A stretch of 64,000 nucleotides of DNA from Arhodomonas sp052060015 (GCF_052060015.1 NZ_JBPODZ010000003.1:259293-323292), one strand, 5' to 3'; positions 53,466 through 62,132 are shown, numbered from the stretch's first letter. Notes: generated from the letters alone by a model not told the origin. Numbers and translations are program-made.

Positions 53466-55150
53466 CCAAGAAGATCAGTGGCGCGGAGTTTCCGCTCGCC
53501 AAGATATTCAGTTCCGAATTCGAGTACCGGATCCCATCCTACCAGCGGCCCTATGCATGGACCGTGGATCAGGCATCCGAGCTGTTCGATGACCTCTACG
53601 ACTTCCATGTCAGTGAGGACGAAGAGGGCTATTTCCTCGGAAGCATCGTGCTGATCAAGGAGGAGGGGAGGTCCGAGGCCGACGTGATTGATGGTCAGCA
53701 ACGACTGACCAGCCTGACTATCCTGCTGGCGGTTATCGCATCCCTGATCGAGGGTGAGGAACATCGGTCCACTCTCAACAAGTACATCATGGAGCCCGGC
53801 AACCCGTTTGAGGGACTCGAACCCAAACCGCGGCTCACGCTGCGAGGGAAGGATCAAGACTTCTTCGCCCGGTACGTGCAGGGCATGCGCTTCGACGATC
53901 TCCTGGCGCTGGGCTCGCACACGCTGGAGAACGAAGCGCAAAAGAACATTCAGGTGAACAGTCAGTTGTTGTTGAACCGGGTTACCGATCGGTTTGGCAA
54001 CGACCAGCAAGCGCTGCGCCGGTTTGTAGGGTTTCTGCTACAACGCTGCTTTCTGGTGGCGGTATCCACACCCAGCCAGAAGTCGGCCTTTCGGGTGTTT
54101 TCGGTGATGAACAGTCGGGGGCTGGATTTGCAGCCGACCGACATTATCAAAGCGGACGTTATCGGACAGCTGCCGTCGGAGGAAATGCAGGAGGTGTACA
54201 ACGCGCGTTGGGAAGACATGGAGGTGGAGCTGGGGCGTTCCGGGTTCAACGATTTGTTCGCCTACGTGCGGATGATCTATTCCCAAGAGAAAGCGAAACG
54301 CGCGCTACTGGAAGAATTCCGGGATCATGTCCTCACACGAACCACCGGTGCGACGGCGTTGATCGAAGATGTTCTTGAGCCCTATGCGGAAACCCTCTCT
54401 ACTTTGCGAGAGGTCAATTACGTCGCCGAAACCGATGCGGACAAAGTCAATCGCTATCTGCATTGGCTTAACCGTATTGATAACTCCGACTGGGTGCCGC
54501 CGGCGATGACCTTTCTCGCCGAACACAAAGATGACCCGACCTATGTCGAGTGGTTTTTCAACCGGCTCGAGCGACTTGCTGCGTATATGCACATCTGCGC
54601 ACACAATGTAAACCAGCGAATCGAAAGGTATGCGCAGTTAATCGCTGCGTTGCAGCGGACCCATAGCCGGGACGATCGGGTGCAGGCCGTCGAATTAACG
54701 GAAGAGGAGAAGGCCGCAATGCGGCGCGCCTTGGATGGCGACATCTACACCCTGACCGCGCGGCGCCGCAATTACCTGATGTTGCGGCTGGACTCGTTTG
54801 TCTCGGATGGCGCGGCCTCCTACGACCCGACGCTTCTCACCATCGAGCATGTATTGCCGCAGTCGGTACCGGACGGCAGCGAGTGGGAGCAGCAGTGGCC
54901 GATGCCGGAGAAGAGAGCACAGTGGGTGCATCGTCTAGCCAACTTGGTGCCCTTGAACAAGCGGCGGAATTCCCAGGCGCAGAACTTCGACTTTGAGAGG
55001 AAGAAGAACGCCTATTTCCGCGGCCGCAGCAATGTATCCTCATATGCGCTGACCAGTCAGGTCCTGGCACACAAGAAATGGACGCCGGACGTTGTCCAGG
55101 AACGGCAGAAGTACCTGTTGGACGCGCTGGCCGACGGGTGGGATCTCTGA
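53462..55150 (+). CDS. GmrSD/BrxU-like type IV restriction protein (DUF262-DUF1524)
   Basis: A 562-aa fusion. The N-terminal DUF262 part has YRIPSYQRPYAW and the nucleotide-binding motif VIDGQQRLTSLTILLAV (IDGQQR near residue 75). The C-terminal DUF1524 HNH-type part has LTIEHVLPQS (near 461) and LANLVPLNKRRNSQAQNFDFERKKNAYF (the N..N box). Both sets of key residues look intact. The family includes GmrSD and BrxU, which cut modified (for example glucosylated hydroxymethylcytosine) phage DNA. It overlaps pglX by 4 bp and pglZ follows after 5 bp, so it is an integral part of the BREX transcript. Confidence 0.88.
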   Translation: MTKKISGAEFPLAKIFSSEFEYRIPSYQRPYAWTVDQASELFDDLYDFHVSEDEEGYFLGSIVLIKEEGRSEADVIDGQQRLTSLTILLAVIASLIEGEEHRSTLNKYIMEPGNPFEGLEPKPRLTLRGKDQDFFARYVQGMRFDDLLALGSHTLENEAQKNIQVNSQLLLNRVTDRFGNDQQALRRFVGFLLQRCFLVAVSTPSQKSAFRVFSVMNSRGLDLQPTDIIKADVIGQLPSEEMQEVYNARWEDMEVELGRSGFNDLFAYVRMIYSQEKAKRALLEEFRDHVLTRTTGATALIEDVLEPYAETLSTLREVNYVAETDADKVNRYLHWLNRIDNSDWVPPAMTFLAEHKDDPTYVEWFFNRLERLAAYMHICAHNVNQRIERYAQLIAALQRTHSRDDRVQAVELTEEEKAAMRRALDGDIYTLTARRRNYLMLRLDSFVSDGAASYDPTLLTIEHVLPQSVPDGSEWEQQWPMPEKRAQWVHRLANLVPLNKRRNSQAQNFDFERKKNAYFRGRSNVSSYALTSQVLAHKKWTPDVVQERQKYLLDALADGWDL

Positions 55151-55155
55151 AACGC

Positions 55156-57489
55156 ATGGTACTGATCGAGCGGTTGGCCGAGGCGATTCGGCGAGCCTCC
55201 GCACATAACCCGGACGTGCAAGCGGCACCGGCCTGCATACTCTGGCCTGACCGGGAGCGCCTTTGGGAGCCGGTGATCGCGCAAATCCAGGCGCAGCTTC
55301 CGGAGCTTTTGGTGCTCGGTGACTATGCGCCGGAGGCGCGACGTGGTCCGGCGATCTGGCTGCGCTGCGCCATCGCCGGCACGCTGGACGACGTGACGGT
55401 CGATCCGGAAACGCCGCCAGTCATTTATCTGCCCGGCGTCGGCCGACAGGACCTGCGCGCCGTCAGCGAGTGTCCGGACTCCCTCAAACCGCTGGCGGAA
55501 TTGCAGTATCGGGGCGTGCTGTGGTCGCAGGTGAACGCCAAGGACTGGACGCCGCGCGCCTTTCTCTCGTCCCAGCAGGGGGGCCTCGGGTTGGACATCC
55601 CAGGCGACAGTGCCACGCGCCAGGCGCTGCTGGCGGCGTTGCCCCGGCTGCTGAACGAAGAAGTCGAGGATCTGCAGGGCCAGCACCTGGACGCCGATGC
55701 GCTGAACACGCTGCTCACCGGGGGCGATCCCGTTCGCGACCTGCTGGACTGGCTCAGCCAACCGGAGAGCATGAAGGCCAGCTTGCCAGCCCATGAATGG
55801 AAGGCCTTCTGTCATGTCTGCGCATCCCGCTATGGCGTACACCCCGAACAACACAGTGCGCTGGAAGCCGTCGAGAAACTCACCCAGCGACAGGGCACGT
55901 GGAAAACGGTGTGGACGCGCTTCGCGGAGGCGCCGCACCGTTATCCGGAGCTTATCCGGCAGATTCGCCAGCTTACGCCCCCAGACCTGGGGCTCTTTCC
56001 GGCTCCAGAAGACATGGAGGTCTGGCCGCAGCTCAACCGACAGGAGGAGGACAGGCTCTATGACGCCCTGTCCAGGTTGAGTGATCTGCCGGCCCACGAG
56101 GCTCGGGATCGGCTCGAGATGCTGGAGCGCGAGCATGGTATGCGCCGGGCGTGGGTGTGGGCCGAGCTGGGTGAAAGTCCTTTAGCCGTCGCCCTGGCGC
56201 CACTCGCCCAGCTTGCCCAGGTGACCCGGCGGAGCCTGGCCGGTGGCGAGCCCGAGGATATGCGCCAGGCCTATGCCGCCGACGGGTGGAAGGCGGATGA
56301 TGCGCTGCTGACCGCGCTGGCGGCAGTGAATGGGCAGCGTGAGCAGGAGGCCGTCTTCACCGCGATACGTACCGTCTACATGCGATGGGCCGACGAGGCG
56401 GCCCGTCACCTACAGCAAACCTGGCGGCCAGGAGTGGATGGGCTCAAACGGGGGGCCACCTCCCCTCGCGCACACGAAGAGGAGTGCGTGCTGTTCGTGG
56501 ATGGCCTGCGGCTGGATTGCGGCAAGCGATTGGCCAAGAGGCTTGCCAGTCTGGGATTGGCGGTCGAGGAGCACACCACCTGGGCGGCGTTGCCCAGTGT
56601 GACCGGCACCGGGAAATATGCGGTGGCACCCATCCTAAATAGCGATGCTATCCACGAAGAACCCGCTGGTTATCAGTTCACGCCGATCACTCAGCACCTG
56701 TTCAAGAAGCTACTGCACGAGCACGGGTGGCAGGTGCTCGAGCGACGCCAGGTGGAACGCCTGCACAAGGAGACACTGGACACCTCAAGGCCCGCCTGGT
56801 GTGAGTTCGGCGATATCGACCACGCCGGACACGAGCGCGGCTGGAAGCTGGCCCAGCATGTCGACGACATGTTGGCCGAGGTAACGGAGCGCATCGAAGC
56901 CTTGCTGGCCCAGGGCTGGCCGCAGGTACGAGTGGTCACCGATCACGGGTGGCTGCTTCTCCCCGGAGATCTGCCAAAAACGGAGCTGTCTGCCAGCCTG
57001 GTAGAGACCAAGTGGGGACGCTGCGCGCAGCTAAAGCCCGGCGCGCGCACCGATGCGGTGCGCTTCCCCTGGTACTGGAATGAGCAGGCGCACTTCGCCC
57101 TCGCAGAGAGCATTCACTGCTTCAAGGCGGGCGAAAGCTATGCTCATGGGGGTCTCAGCGTCCAGGAGTGTGTCACGCCGGAGCTCGTCGTAACTGGTAC
57201 CGCCGGTCCCAGGCCCTCGGTATTGATTGACGATCTGGTGTGGAAAGGGCTGCGCTGCACACTGGCTGTGGAGGGAGACACCGACGGAATGACGTTGGAC
57301 GTACGCCATCACGCTGGCGATCCGACAAGCAGCCTCGCTCTCTCCCCCAAGCCCTTCAAAACAGGAGGCAAGGCTTCGGTCGTGGTCGCCGATGACGATC
57401 GTGAGGGAGAGACAGCCCAGGCCGTCATTCTCGACAGCGCGGGACGGGTGATTGCGCAGCGCTCGACTACCGTCGGCGGCGAGCACTGA
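55156..57489 (+). CDS. pglZ: BREX alkaline-phosphatase-like protein PglZ (probably type B)
   Basis: PglZ is an essential BREX protein with an alkaline-phosphatase-type metal centre. The 777-aa sequence has a helical N-terminal half. The PglZ core starts CVLFVDGLRLDCGKRLAKRL (metal Asp near residue 447), then AALPSVTGTGKYAV, DHGWLLLPGDLPKTEL (TDHG near 593) and KAGESYAHGGLSVQECVTPELVV. The latter is a strong family mark. VDGLRLD and overall length suggest the type B subgroup of BREX-1, from memory. ATG 55156 is chosen because frames upstream overlap the nuclease gene. Confidence 0.9.
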   Translation: MVLIERLAEAIRRASAHNPDVQAAPACILWPDRERLWEPVIAQIQAQLPELLVLGDYAPEARRGPAIWLRCAIAGTLDDVTVDPETPPVIYLPGVGRQDLRAVSECPDSLKPLAELQYRGVLWSQVNAKDWTPRAFLSSQQGGLGLDIPGDSATRQALLAALPRLLNEEVEDLQGQHLDADALNTLLTGGDPVRDLLDWLSQPESMKASLPAHEWKAFCHVCASRYGVHPEQHSALEAVEKLTQRQGTWKTVWTRFAEAPHRYPELIRQIRQLTPPDLGLFPAPEDMEVWPQLNRQEEDRLYDALSRLSDLPAHEARDRLEMLEREHGMRRAWVWAELGESPLAVALAPLAQLAQVTRRSLAGGEPEDMRQAYAADGWKADDALLTALAAVNGQREQEAVFTAIRTVYMRWADEAARHLQQTWRPGVDGLKRGATSPRAHEEECVLFVDGLRLDCGKRLAKRLASLGLAVEEHTTWAALPSVTGTGKYAVAPILNSDAIHEEPAGYQFTPITQHLFKKLLHEHGWQVLERRQVERLHKETLDTSRPAWCEFGDIDHAGHERGWKLAQHVDDMLAEVTERIEALLAQGWPQVRVVTDHGWLLLPGDLPKTELSASLVETKWGRCAQLKPGARTDAVRFPWYWNEQAHFALAESIHCFKAGESYAHGGLSVQECVTPELVVTGTAGPRPSVLIDDLVWKGLRCTLAVEGDTDGMTLDVRHHAGDPTSSLALSPKPFKTGGKASVVVADDDREGETAQAVILDSAGRVIAQRSTTVGGEH

Positions 57490-57502
57490 CAAAGGGGACG
57501 TC

Positions 57503-59563
57503 ATGGAACTCGATGAGCTCGATCGTAAGGCCGCCGAGCAACTGGATGGTTTCTTGGTCCGCAAGGACCTGGTGCGGACCTTTGCCCGCCAGTTCCCAGT
57601 GCCGACTTACGTGGTGGAGTTTCTGCTCGGACGTTACTGCGCCAGCACCGACCCGGAAGAAATCGAAGAGGGGCTCGAGGTTGTCCAGCGACAGCTTCAG
57701 TCGCGCACCATCAAGGCTGGAGAGGAGGAGTTATTCAAGGCACGCGCCCGGGAGAAGGGAGACATCAAGATCATTGACCTCATCCAGGCGCGGCTGGACA
57801 CCAAGAGCGATAGCTACCTCGCCACCCTCCCGAGCCTGCGCCTGAACGATGTGCGTATCCCCGAGGAATTGGTAAGCGAGCACGAGCGGATGCTGACCGG
57901 CGGCTTCTATGCGGAGGTCACCCTTGCGTATGACTCCGGTGTTGCCCAGGAACAGGGCGGACGCCCATTTGGTATTCGGGCGCTGCGCGAAATCCAGCTC
58001 TCCAAGCGCAATGTCCTCGACGAGCTGGCACGGGCCCGGAGCGGCTTCACGACAGAGGAGTGGAAGGCGTTTCTGCTGCGCTCCACCGGCATCGAGCCCG
58101 CCGGGCTCACGGAGCGGCAGAAGGACGCGATGCTGCTGCGAATGGTCCCCTTCGTGGAGCGCAACTATAACCTCGTCGAGCTGGGACCTCGAGGCACCGG
58201 GAAGAGCCACCTATTTCAGCAGGTGTCCCCTTACGCCCACCTGATCTCTGGCGGCAAGGCGACCGTGGCAAAGATGTTCGTCAACAACTCCAATGGCCAG
58301 CGTGGTTTGGTCTGCCAGTATGACGTGGTTTGCTTCGACGAGGTCTCCGGCATTTCCTTCGACAACAAGGATGGCGTCAACATCATGAAGGGCTACATGG
58401 AGTCCGGCGAATTCTCTCGAGGCAAGGAGAGTATCCGTGCGGACGGTTCCCTGGTGATGGTCGGGAACTTCGATGTGGACGTCGAGCATCAGCAGCGTAT
58501 CGGGCATCTATTCGGTCCGCTCCCGGAGGAGATGCGCTACGACACCGCCTTCATGGACCGTATCCACGCCTTTTTGCCGGGCTGGGACGTACCCAAAGTT
58601 GGCAAAGACTTGCTGACCGATCATTTCGGTCTGGTAAGCGACTTCCTCTCCGAATGCTGGAGCCAACTACGCAACCAGAGTCGCGTTTCCCAGTGGCAGG
58701 GTCGAGTGTTCTTCGGTGGTGCCCTTTCAGGGCGAGACAGCAATGCCGTGAACAAGACGGCGAGCGGACTGCTGAAGCTACTGTACCCAGGCACCGACTC
58801 GACGCCCAGTGATGAAGACCTTGAGTGGGCGATCCATATCGCCATGGAGGCCCGTCGACGCGTCAAAGAGCAGCAGAAACGCATCGGTGCCGCTGAGTTC
58901 CGTAACACACACTTCAGCTACACCATGGGCGAGGACGGCGTCGAGAAGTTCGTGGCAACTCCAGAGCTGCAGAGCGACAATAGCATTGGTAGCGATCCGC
59001 TGGAGCCCGGGCAGGTTTGGGCCATTAGTCCCGGCGGGCAGGCCAGTGGCGGCCAGGAAGAACATTCCGGCCTGTTCCGTATCGAGGTCAACGAAGCCCC
59101 CGGGTCGGGGGTGAAGATCCTGAATAAACCGGTACCGCCAGCGTTTCGCGAGAGCGTCGGCTATGCCGAGCAGAATCTCTATAGCCGTTCGGCACAGCTT
59201 GTCGGTGACAAGGACCCTCGCCAGCATGAGTTCGCCGTCCAGCTTCGCGCGTTTGATGCGGCCAAAAGCGGTAGCAAATTGGGGGTCGCCGCCCTGATCG
59301 CCATGAGCTCATCGTTGCTCAAGCGCAGCCTCCGCGGAGGGCTAATCGTAGTCGGGGAGATCAACTTGGGAGGCTCAATCGAGCCAGTCCACAATCCGGT
59401 CACTTTGGTAGAAATTGCTGTCGAGAAGGGGGCAAGCGCCATTCTTATGCCGGTTACTTGTCGAAAACTGCTGTTCGACCTCTCTGACGAGATGGCTACG
59501 AAGGTCGACATTCAGTTCTATTTGGATGCGCGCGATGCACTACTTAAGTCTTTAGGGGAATGA
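57503..59563 (+). CDS. brxL: BREX Lon-like AAA+ protein BrxL
   Basis: BrxL is a DNA-binding AAA+ ring protein with a Lon-like C-terminal domain, needed for exclusion in type 1 BREX; 686 aa. The N-terminal ELDRKAAEQLDGFLVRKDLVRTFARQFPVPTYVVEFLLGRYCAS is typical. Walker A is ELGPRGTGKSHLFQQVSPY (near residues 227-245), Walker B VVCFDEVSGISFDNKDGVNIMKGYMESGEFSRGKE. The C-terminal Lon-like part holds GGLIVVGEINLGGSIEPV and EKGASAILMPVTCRKLLFDL. It closes the operon and identifies it as type 1-like rather than types 2-6. Confidence 0.94.
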   Translation: MELDELDRKAAEQLDGFLVRKDLVRTFARQFPVPTYVVEFLLGRYCASTDPEEIEEGLEVVQRQLQSRTIKAGEEELFKARAREKGDIKIIDLIQARLDTKSDSYLATLPSLRLNDVRIPEELVSEHERMLTGGFYAEVTLAYDSGVAQEQGGRPFGIRALREIQLSKRNVLDELARARSGFTTEEWKAFLLRSTGIEPAGLTERQKDAMLLRMVPFVERNYNLVELGPRGTGKSHLFQQVSPYAHLISGGKATVAKMFVNNSNGQRGLVCQYDVVCFDEVSGISFDNKDGVNIMKGYMESGEFSRGKESIRADGSLVMVGNFDVDVEHQQRIGHLFGPLPEEMRYDTAFMDRIHAFLPGWDVPKVGKDLLTDHFGLVSDFLSECWSQLRNQSRVSQWQGRVFFGGALSGRDSNAVNKTASGLLKLLYPGTDSTPSDEDLEWAIHIAMEARRRVKEQQKRIGAAEFRNTHFSYTMGEDGVEKFVATPELQSDNSIGSDPLEPGQVWAISPGGQASGGQEEHSGLFRIEVNEAPGSGVKILNKPVPPAFRESVGYAEQNLYSRSAQLVGDKDPRQHEFAVQLRAFDAAKSGSKLGVAALIAMSSSLLKRSLRGGLIVVGEINLGGSIEPVHNPVTLVEIAVEKGASAILMPVTCRKLLFDLSDEMATKVDIQFYLDARDALLKSLGE

Positions 59564-59779
59564 TTGCCGGTAGAGTCGCCCCTCTGTTCGACCAGATATC
59601 ACCAAGAGCTCGTGTAGGGTGTCGACCTCGCCCCTTCCGCTCGCCGGTGGCGCGTCCCTGCGCCGGGTGCGTTCGGCAACTGGGTCAATTCTGATGGCCA
59701 CAGGGGGGGCAAAAGCGCGATGGCCATTGGCACCCCGCTTCCCGGTCGGGCGGCCCGGCTCTTGGCGGGCCGTGTCACA

Positions 59780-60244
59780 TTATTGCGGCGGGAAGAAGAC
59801 GGCCATGATCGGCACGCCTATCAGTAGCGAGAGTAGGACCAGCGCGACTACGCCGTTCATGATTTGCCACGGCGTTTTCTTTCCGGTTTCCTCGTAATAC
59901 CGACGGCGCTCGCGGTTCTTCTGAACGACGCGATTCGGATGCGGGTACGGCTCAAGGTTCTTAAAGCCGCAACCGATTTCATACAGCGACTGTGCCGACT
60001 TCTCGGCATGCAACACCGCTACGCGCTGTTTCTGCACGTCCTCGTCAGCCCAGATGTCATCGGCGGGAACGCCGCGCGCTTCCGCCGCTTGACTGATCGC
60101 GTCGAGAAGACCGCGGAGCTGTCGATAGCACTCCTGGAGCTCGCCGATCGCTTCGGCCTGTTCCGCGAGCTCTCCGTTCTGCCGTTTAATCTGATTGTAC
60201 CGGCCGCCGGCCATTCCGGCCCAGAAATAGGCATCGGAGTCCAT
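59780..60244 (-). CDS. Hypothetical membrane-anchored coiled-coil protein, 154 aa
   Basis: Not recognised. It has a Tyr/Gly-rich N-terminus (MDSDAYFWAGMAGGRYNQIKRQ), a long heptad-like helix (NGELAEQAEAIGELQECYRQLRGLLDAISQAAEARG), and a C-terminal membrane segment (IMNGVVALVLLSLLIGVPIMAVFF). It is a tail-anchored layout. The gene opposes the BREX operon and lies at the edge of the element; the 216 bp between it and brxL hold nothing I can identify. It could be a defence accessory or an element maintenance protein. Upstream (60245-60552) are 308 bp with arm-type repeats but no gene. Confidence 0.65.
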   Translation of the reverse strand: MDSDAYFWAGMAGGRYNQIKRQNGELAEQAEAIGELQECYRQLRGLLDAISQAAEARGVPADDIWADEDVQKQRVAVLHAEKSAQSLYEIGCGFKNLEPYPHPNRVVQKNRERRRYYEETGKKTPWQIMNGVVALVLLSLLIGVPIMAVFFPPQ

Positions 60245-60464
60245 GTTCAGACCTCCCTGTCGTTGTTCATGGTGGCGCGTGGCAAGCGCAATCGACGTTC
60301 ACGGTAATGCTACATGTGCTCGTTGCACAAGCGTACTTCGACGCCGTTGGCGGTATCAATGCACATCGTGGCCGCCCGGCGGCAGCGTCCACCGCGCGCG
60401 GCGAGCGCGGCAGCAGCGGTGGTGTGGTGAGGCTTGAGTGCTCGACATGGCGTCCGCTCCGGTT

Positions 60465-60504
60465 GCTGTGACCAAGAGGAACGCCGCTGTGACTTTGCTG
60501 TGAC
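60465..60504. repeat. GCTGTGAC repeats near the right end
   Basis: GCTGTGAC occurs at 60465-60472, 60486-60493 and 60497-60504, within 90 bp of the attR repeat. The same octamer is repeated beside the integrase at the left end. I infer integrase arm sites on both sides of the element. Confidence 0.55.
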
Positions 60505-60552
60505 TCGGAGGGAGGCGGCAGTTACACAAGATCGCGTAAATACCTGATTTTA

Positions 60553-60600
60553 TGGTGGGCCCTGCTGGATTCGAACCAGCGACCAGCGGATTAAAAGTCC
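60553..60600. repeat. attR: 48-bp direct repeat inside tRNA-Lys
   Basis: Identical to 30543-30590. It is the 3' part of the intact tRNA, running from just 5' of the anticodon to the CCA end, so integration restores the gene. Confidence 0.95.
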
Positions 60601-60628
60601 GATGCTCTACCAGCTGAGCTAAGGGCCC
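60553..60628 (-). tRNA. tRNA-Lys (anticodon TTT)
   Basis: A 76-nt cloverleaf with encoded CCA. The acceptor stem GGGCCC pairs with GGGCCC before ACCA; the D arm has AGCTCAGCTGGTAGAGC; the anticodon arm CGGACTTTTAATCCG gives TTT; the T arm is CTGGTTCGAATCCAG. It lies downstream of cpoB on the same strand, as lysT does in E. coli. Its 3' 48 nt form attR; the gene is complete despite the integration. Confidence 0.97.
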
Positions 60629-60652
60629 ACGAGAGGCGAGATACTAGCGAAT

Positions 60653-60681
60653 CGACGGCGGCCCGACAACAACCGCCGTCG
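60653..60681. terminator. Hairpin between cpoB and tRNA-Lys
   Basis: CGACGGCGG (60653-60661) pairs perfectly with CCGCCGTCG (60673-60681). It follows cpoB and precedes the tRNA on the minus strand. No T tract follows, so it may partly terminate the Tol-Pal transcript or serve in processing. Confidence 0.45.
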
Positions 60682-60692
60682 CTCGCTGCGGA

Positions 60693-61547
60693 TCACCCGT
60701 CGATCTGCTCCAGACGCTGGCGTGCCAGGCTGGCCGCGGAGGAATCCGGATAGGCCTGGACCACCTCGCGGAGTGTTTCCCGGGCCTGGGTCAGGCGTCC
60801 ACGCTCGTAGTGGATATAGCCGATCTTGAGCAGGGCGTCAGGGCGCTTGCCGCTGTCGTCGTAGTCGCCGAGGACGCGCTGGAATTCGGTAAGCGCCTGA
60901 TCGAATTCCCGGACCACGTAGTGGCTCTCGCCGAGCCAGTAGCGGGCGTTGTCGGCGTACTCGCTGTCCGGGTGGCGTTCGAGGAAGGCGGTGAACGCTT
61001 CGTTGGCGTCCTCGTATTCCCCCGCACGCAGCGTTTCGAAGGCCGATTCATAGGCCGCCTCCGCGTCGTCGCCGCCCTCGCCGGTGTCAGCGACCGTGGT
61101 TCCGGCATCCGGGGTGCCGGCACCTCCGGTGCCTTCCCCGGCTGCGGCGTCCGCCTGCCCGGAAGAGCCTTCCGACGGCGCCTGACCACCGGACGGCGCG
61201 GAGGGAGGCGCGACTGCCTCGCCGGAGGCGTCACCCCCGCCGTCCTCGAGCTCGAGAAGCCGCATATCCACGTCCTGGTAGATCTTGCGCTGGCGCTCCT
61301 CCAGCTCCTGGACGCGTCGGTTGAGCTCGTCGATTCGGCCGTTGAGGCTTCGGATCTCATCCTCGAGGCTGCCGAACTGATTGATCATACGGGTCAGCGC
61401 GCCACTGTCGAGTCGCCGCTCCAGGGCGTCTACCCGTTGTTCCAGGTCGCGCTCGGACTGTGCCACCGCCGGTGACGCGGTTGTGGCGAGGGCGAGGGCC
61501 ACCGCCGCAACGGTGGACCGGGATCGGGTCGGAATCTTTGCCTTCAT
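60693..61547 (-). CDS. cpoB: Cell division coordinator CpoB (YbgF)
   Basis: Periplasmic protein that links peptidoglycan synthesis to Tol-Pal constriction. About 284 aa. The signal peptide ends SPAVAQS. An N-terminal coiled-coil trimerisation region follows (ERDLEQRVDALERRLDSGALTRMINQFGSLEDEIRSLNGRIDELNRRVQELEERQRKIY), then a low-complexity Ser/Gly/Ala linker and C-terminal TPR repeats (AYESAFETLRAGEYEDANEAFTAFLERHPDSEYADNARYWLGESHY). Two ATGs in tandem (61547, 61550) are possible starts. It is the last gene of the tolA-tolB-pal-cpoB run. Confidence 0.95.
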   Translation of the reverse strand: MKAKIPTRSRSTVAAVALALATTASPAVAQSERDLEQRVDALERRLDSGALTRMINQFGSLEDEIRSLNGRIDELNRRVQELEERQRKIYQDVDMRLLELEDGGGDASGEAVAPPSAPSGGQAPSEGSSGQADAAAGEGTGGAGTPDAGTTVADTGEGGDDAEAAYESAFETLRAGEYEDANEAFTAFLERHPDSEYADNARYWLGESHYVVREFDQALTEFQRVLGDYDDSGKRPDALLKIGYIHYERGRLTQARETLREVVQAYPDSSAASLARQRLEQIDG

Positions 61548-61556
61548 CATGATGTG

Positions 61557-62132
61557 CTAGCGCTCATAAACCAGTTCGGCGCGACGGTTCTCCGCCCATG
61601 CATCCTCGTTGTGGCCGGGATTGGCGGGTTTCTCCTCACCATAGCTGACCACGCTGACCTGATCACCCGCGGCGCCGTTGAGGGTGAGGACGTCGGCCAC
61701 CGACTGCGCCCGGCGCTCGCCGAGGGCGAGGTTGTACTCCCGGCTGCCGCGCTCGTCGGTGTGGCCCTCGATGATGACGCTGACCTCCGGGTGGGTGGCG
61801 AGGTACTCGGCGTGGTCGGTGAGGGTCTCGACGTCCTCCGGGCTGAGCTGAGAGCTATCGAACTCGAAATAGAAGATGCGCTGGGACAACGGGCTGGCTG
61901 GATCGTCGAGGTCGGCGCTGGTGAACCCGGAGGTGCCGTCCGCCCCCCGGGCCTCGGCCCCGGTGCCTTCGGCGCCGGCACCATCCTCGCTTCCATCCAT
62001 GCCGGCGCGCTCACCTGCCAGTTCGCCGTCCGCGGCGGCACGATCCTCGCTTTCGGTCTGGTCGGTGGTTGCGCAGCCGCCGAGCGCTGCGGCGAGGAGG
62101 GCAATGAAGATCCATTGGATGGTACGGGTCAT
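61557..62132 (-). CDS. pal: Peptidoglycan-associated lipoprotein Pal
   Basis: Outer-membrane lipoprotein of the Tol-Pal complex, 191 aa. The lipobox is ALGGC with Cys20. An acidic linker rich in Glu, Gly and Ala follows, longer than in E. coli Pal. The OmpA-like peptidoglycan-binding domain has FYFEFDSSQLSPEDVETLTDHAEYLATHPEVSVIIEGHTDERGSREYNLALGERRAQSV, and ends SYGEEKPANPGHNEDAWAENRRAELVYER. TolB is encoded 43 bp upstream. Confidence 0.97.
   Translation of the reverse strand: MTRTIQWIFIALLAAALGGCATTDQTESEDRAAADGELAGERAGMDGSEDGAGAEGTGAEARGADGTSGFTSADLDDPASPLSQRIFYFEFDSSQLSPEDVETLTDHAEYLATHPEVSVIIEGHTDERGSREYNLALGERRAQSVADVLTLNGAAGDQVSVVSYGEEKPANPGHNEDAWAENRRAELVYER

Larger units (their letters stand above)
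30543..60600. mobile_element. Integrative mobilisable element in tRNA-Lys carrying BREX defence
   Basis: A region of about 30 kb bounded by 48-bp perfect direct repeats that equal the 3' end of tRNA-Lys. It encodes a tyrosine integrase at the left end, HTH proteins, a primase/ATPase replication pair, a TrwABC-like mobilisation set and a complete BREX operon with two accessory genes. No type IV secretion (VirB/Tra mating-pair) genes occur, so transfer would need a helper. Decayed IS21/IS481 sequence in the middle shows older insertions. The intact tRNA lies at the right end, away from the integrase. Confidence 0.92.

Noticed and set aside
43019..60552. CRISPR arrays or other defence cassettes near BREX
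   Set aside because: No regularly spaced repeats or cas-like genes were seen; only BREX and its accessories are present.
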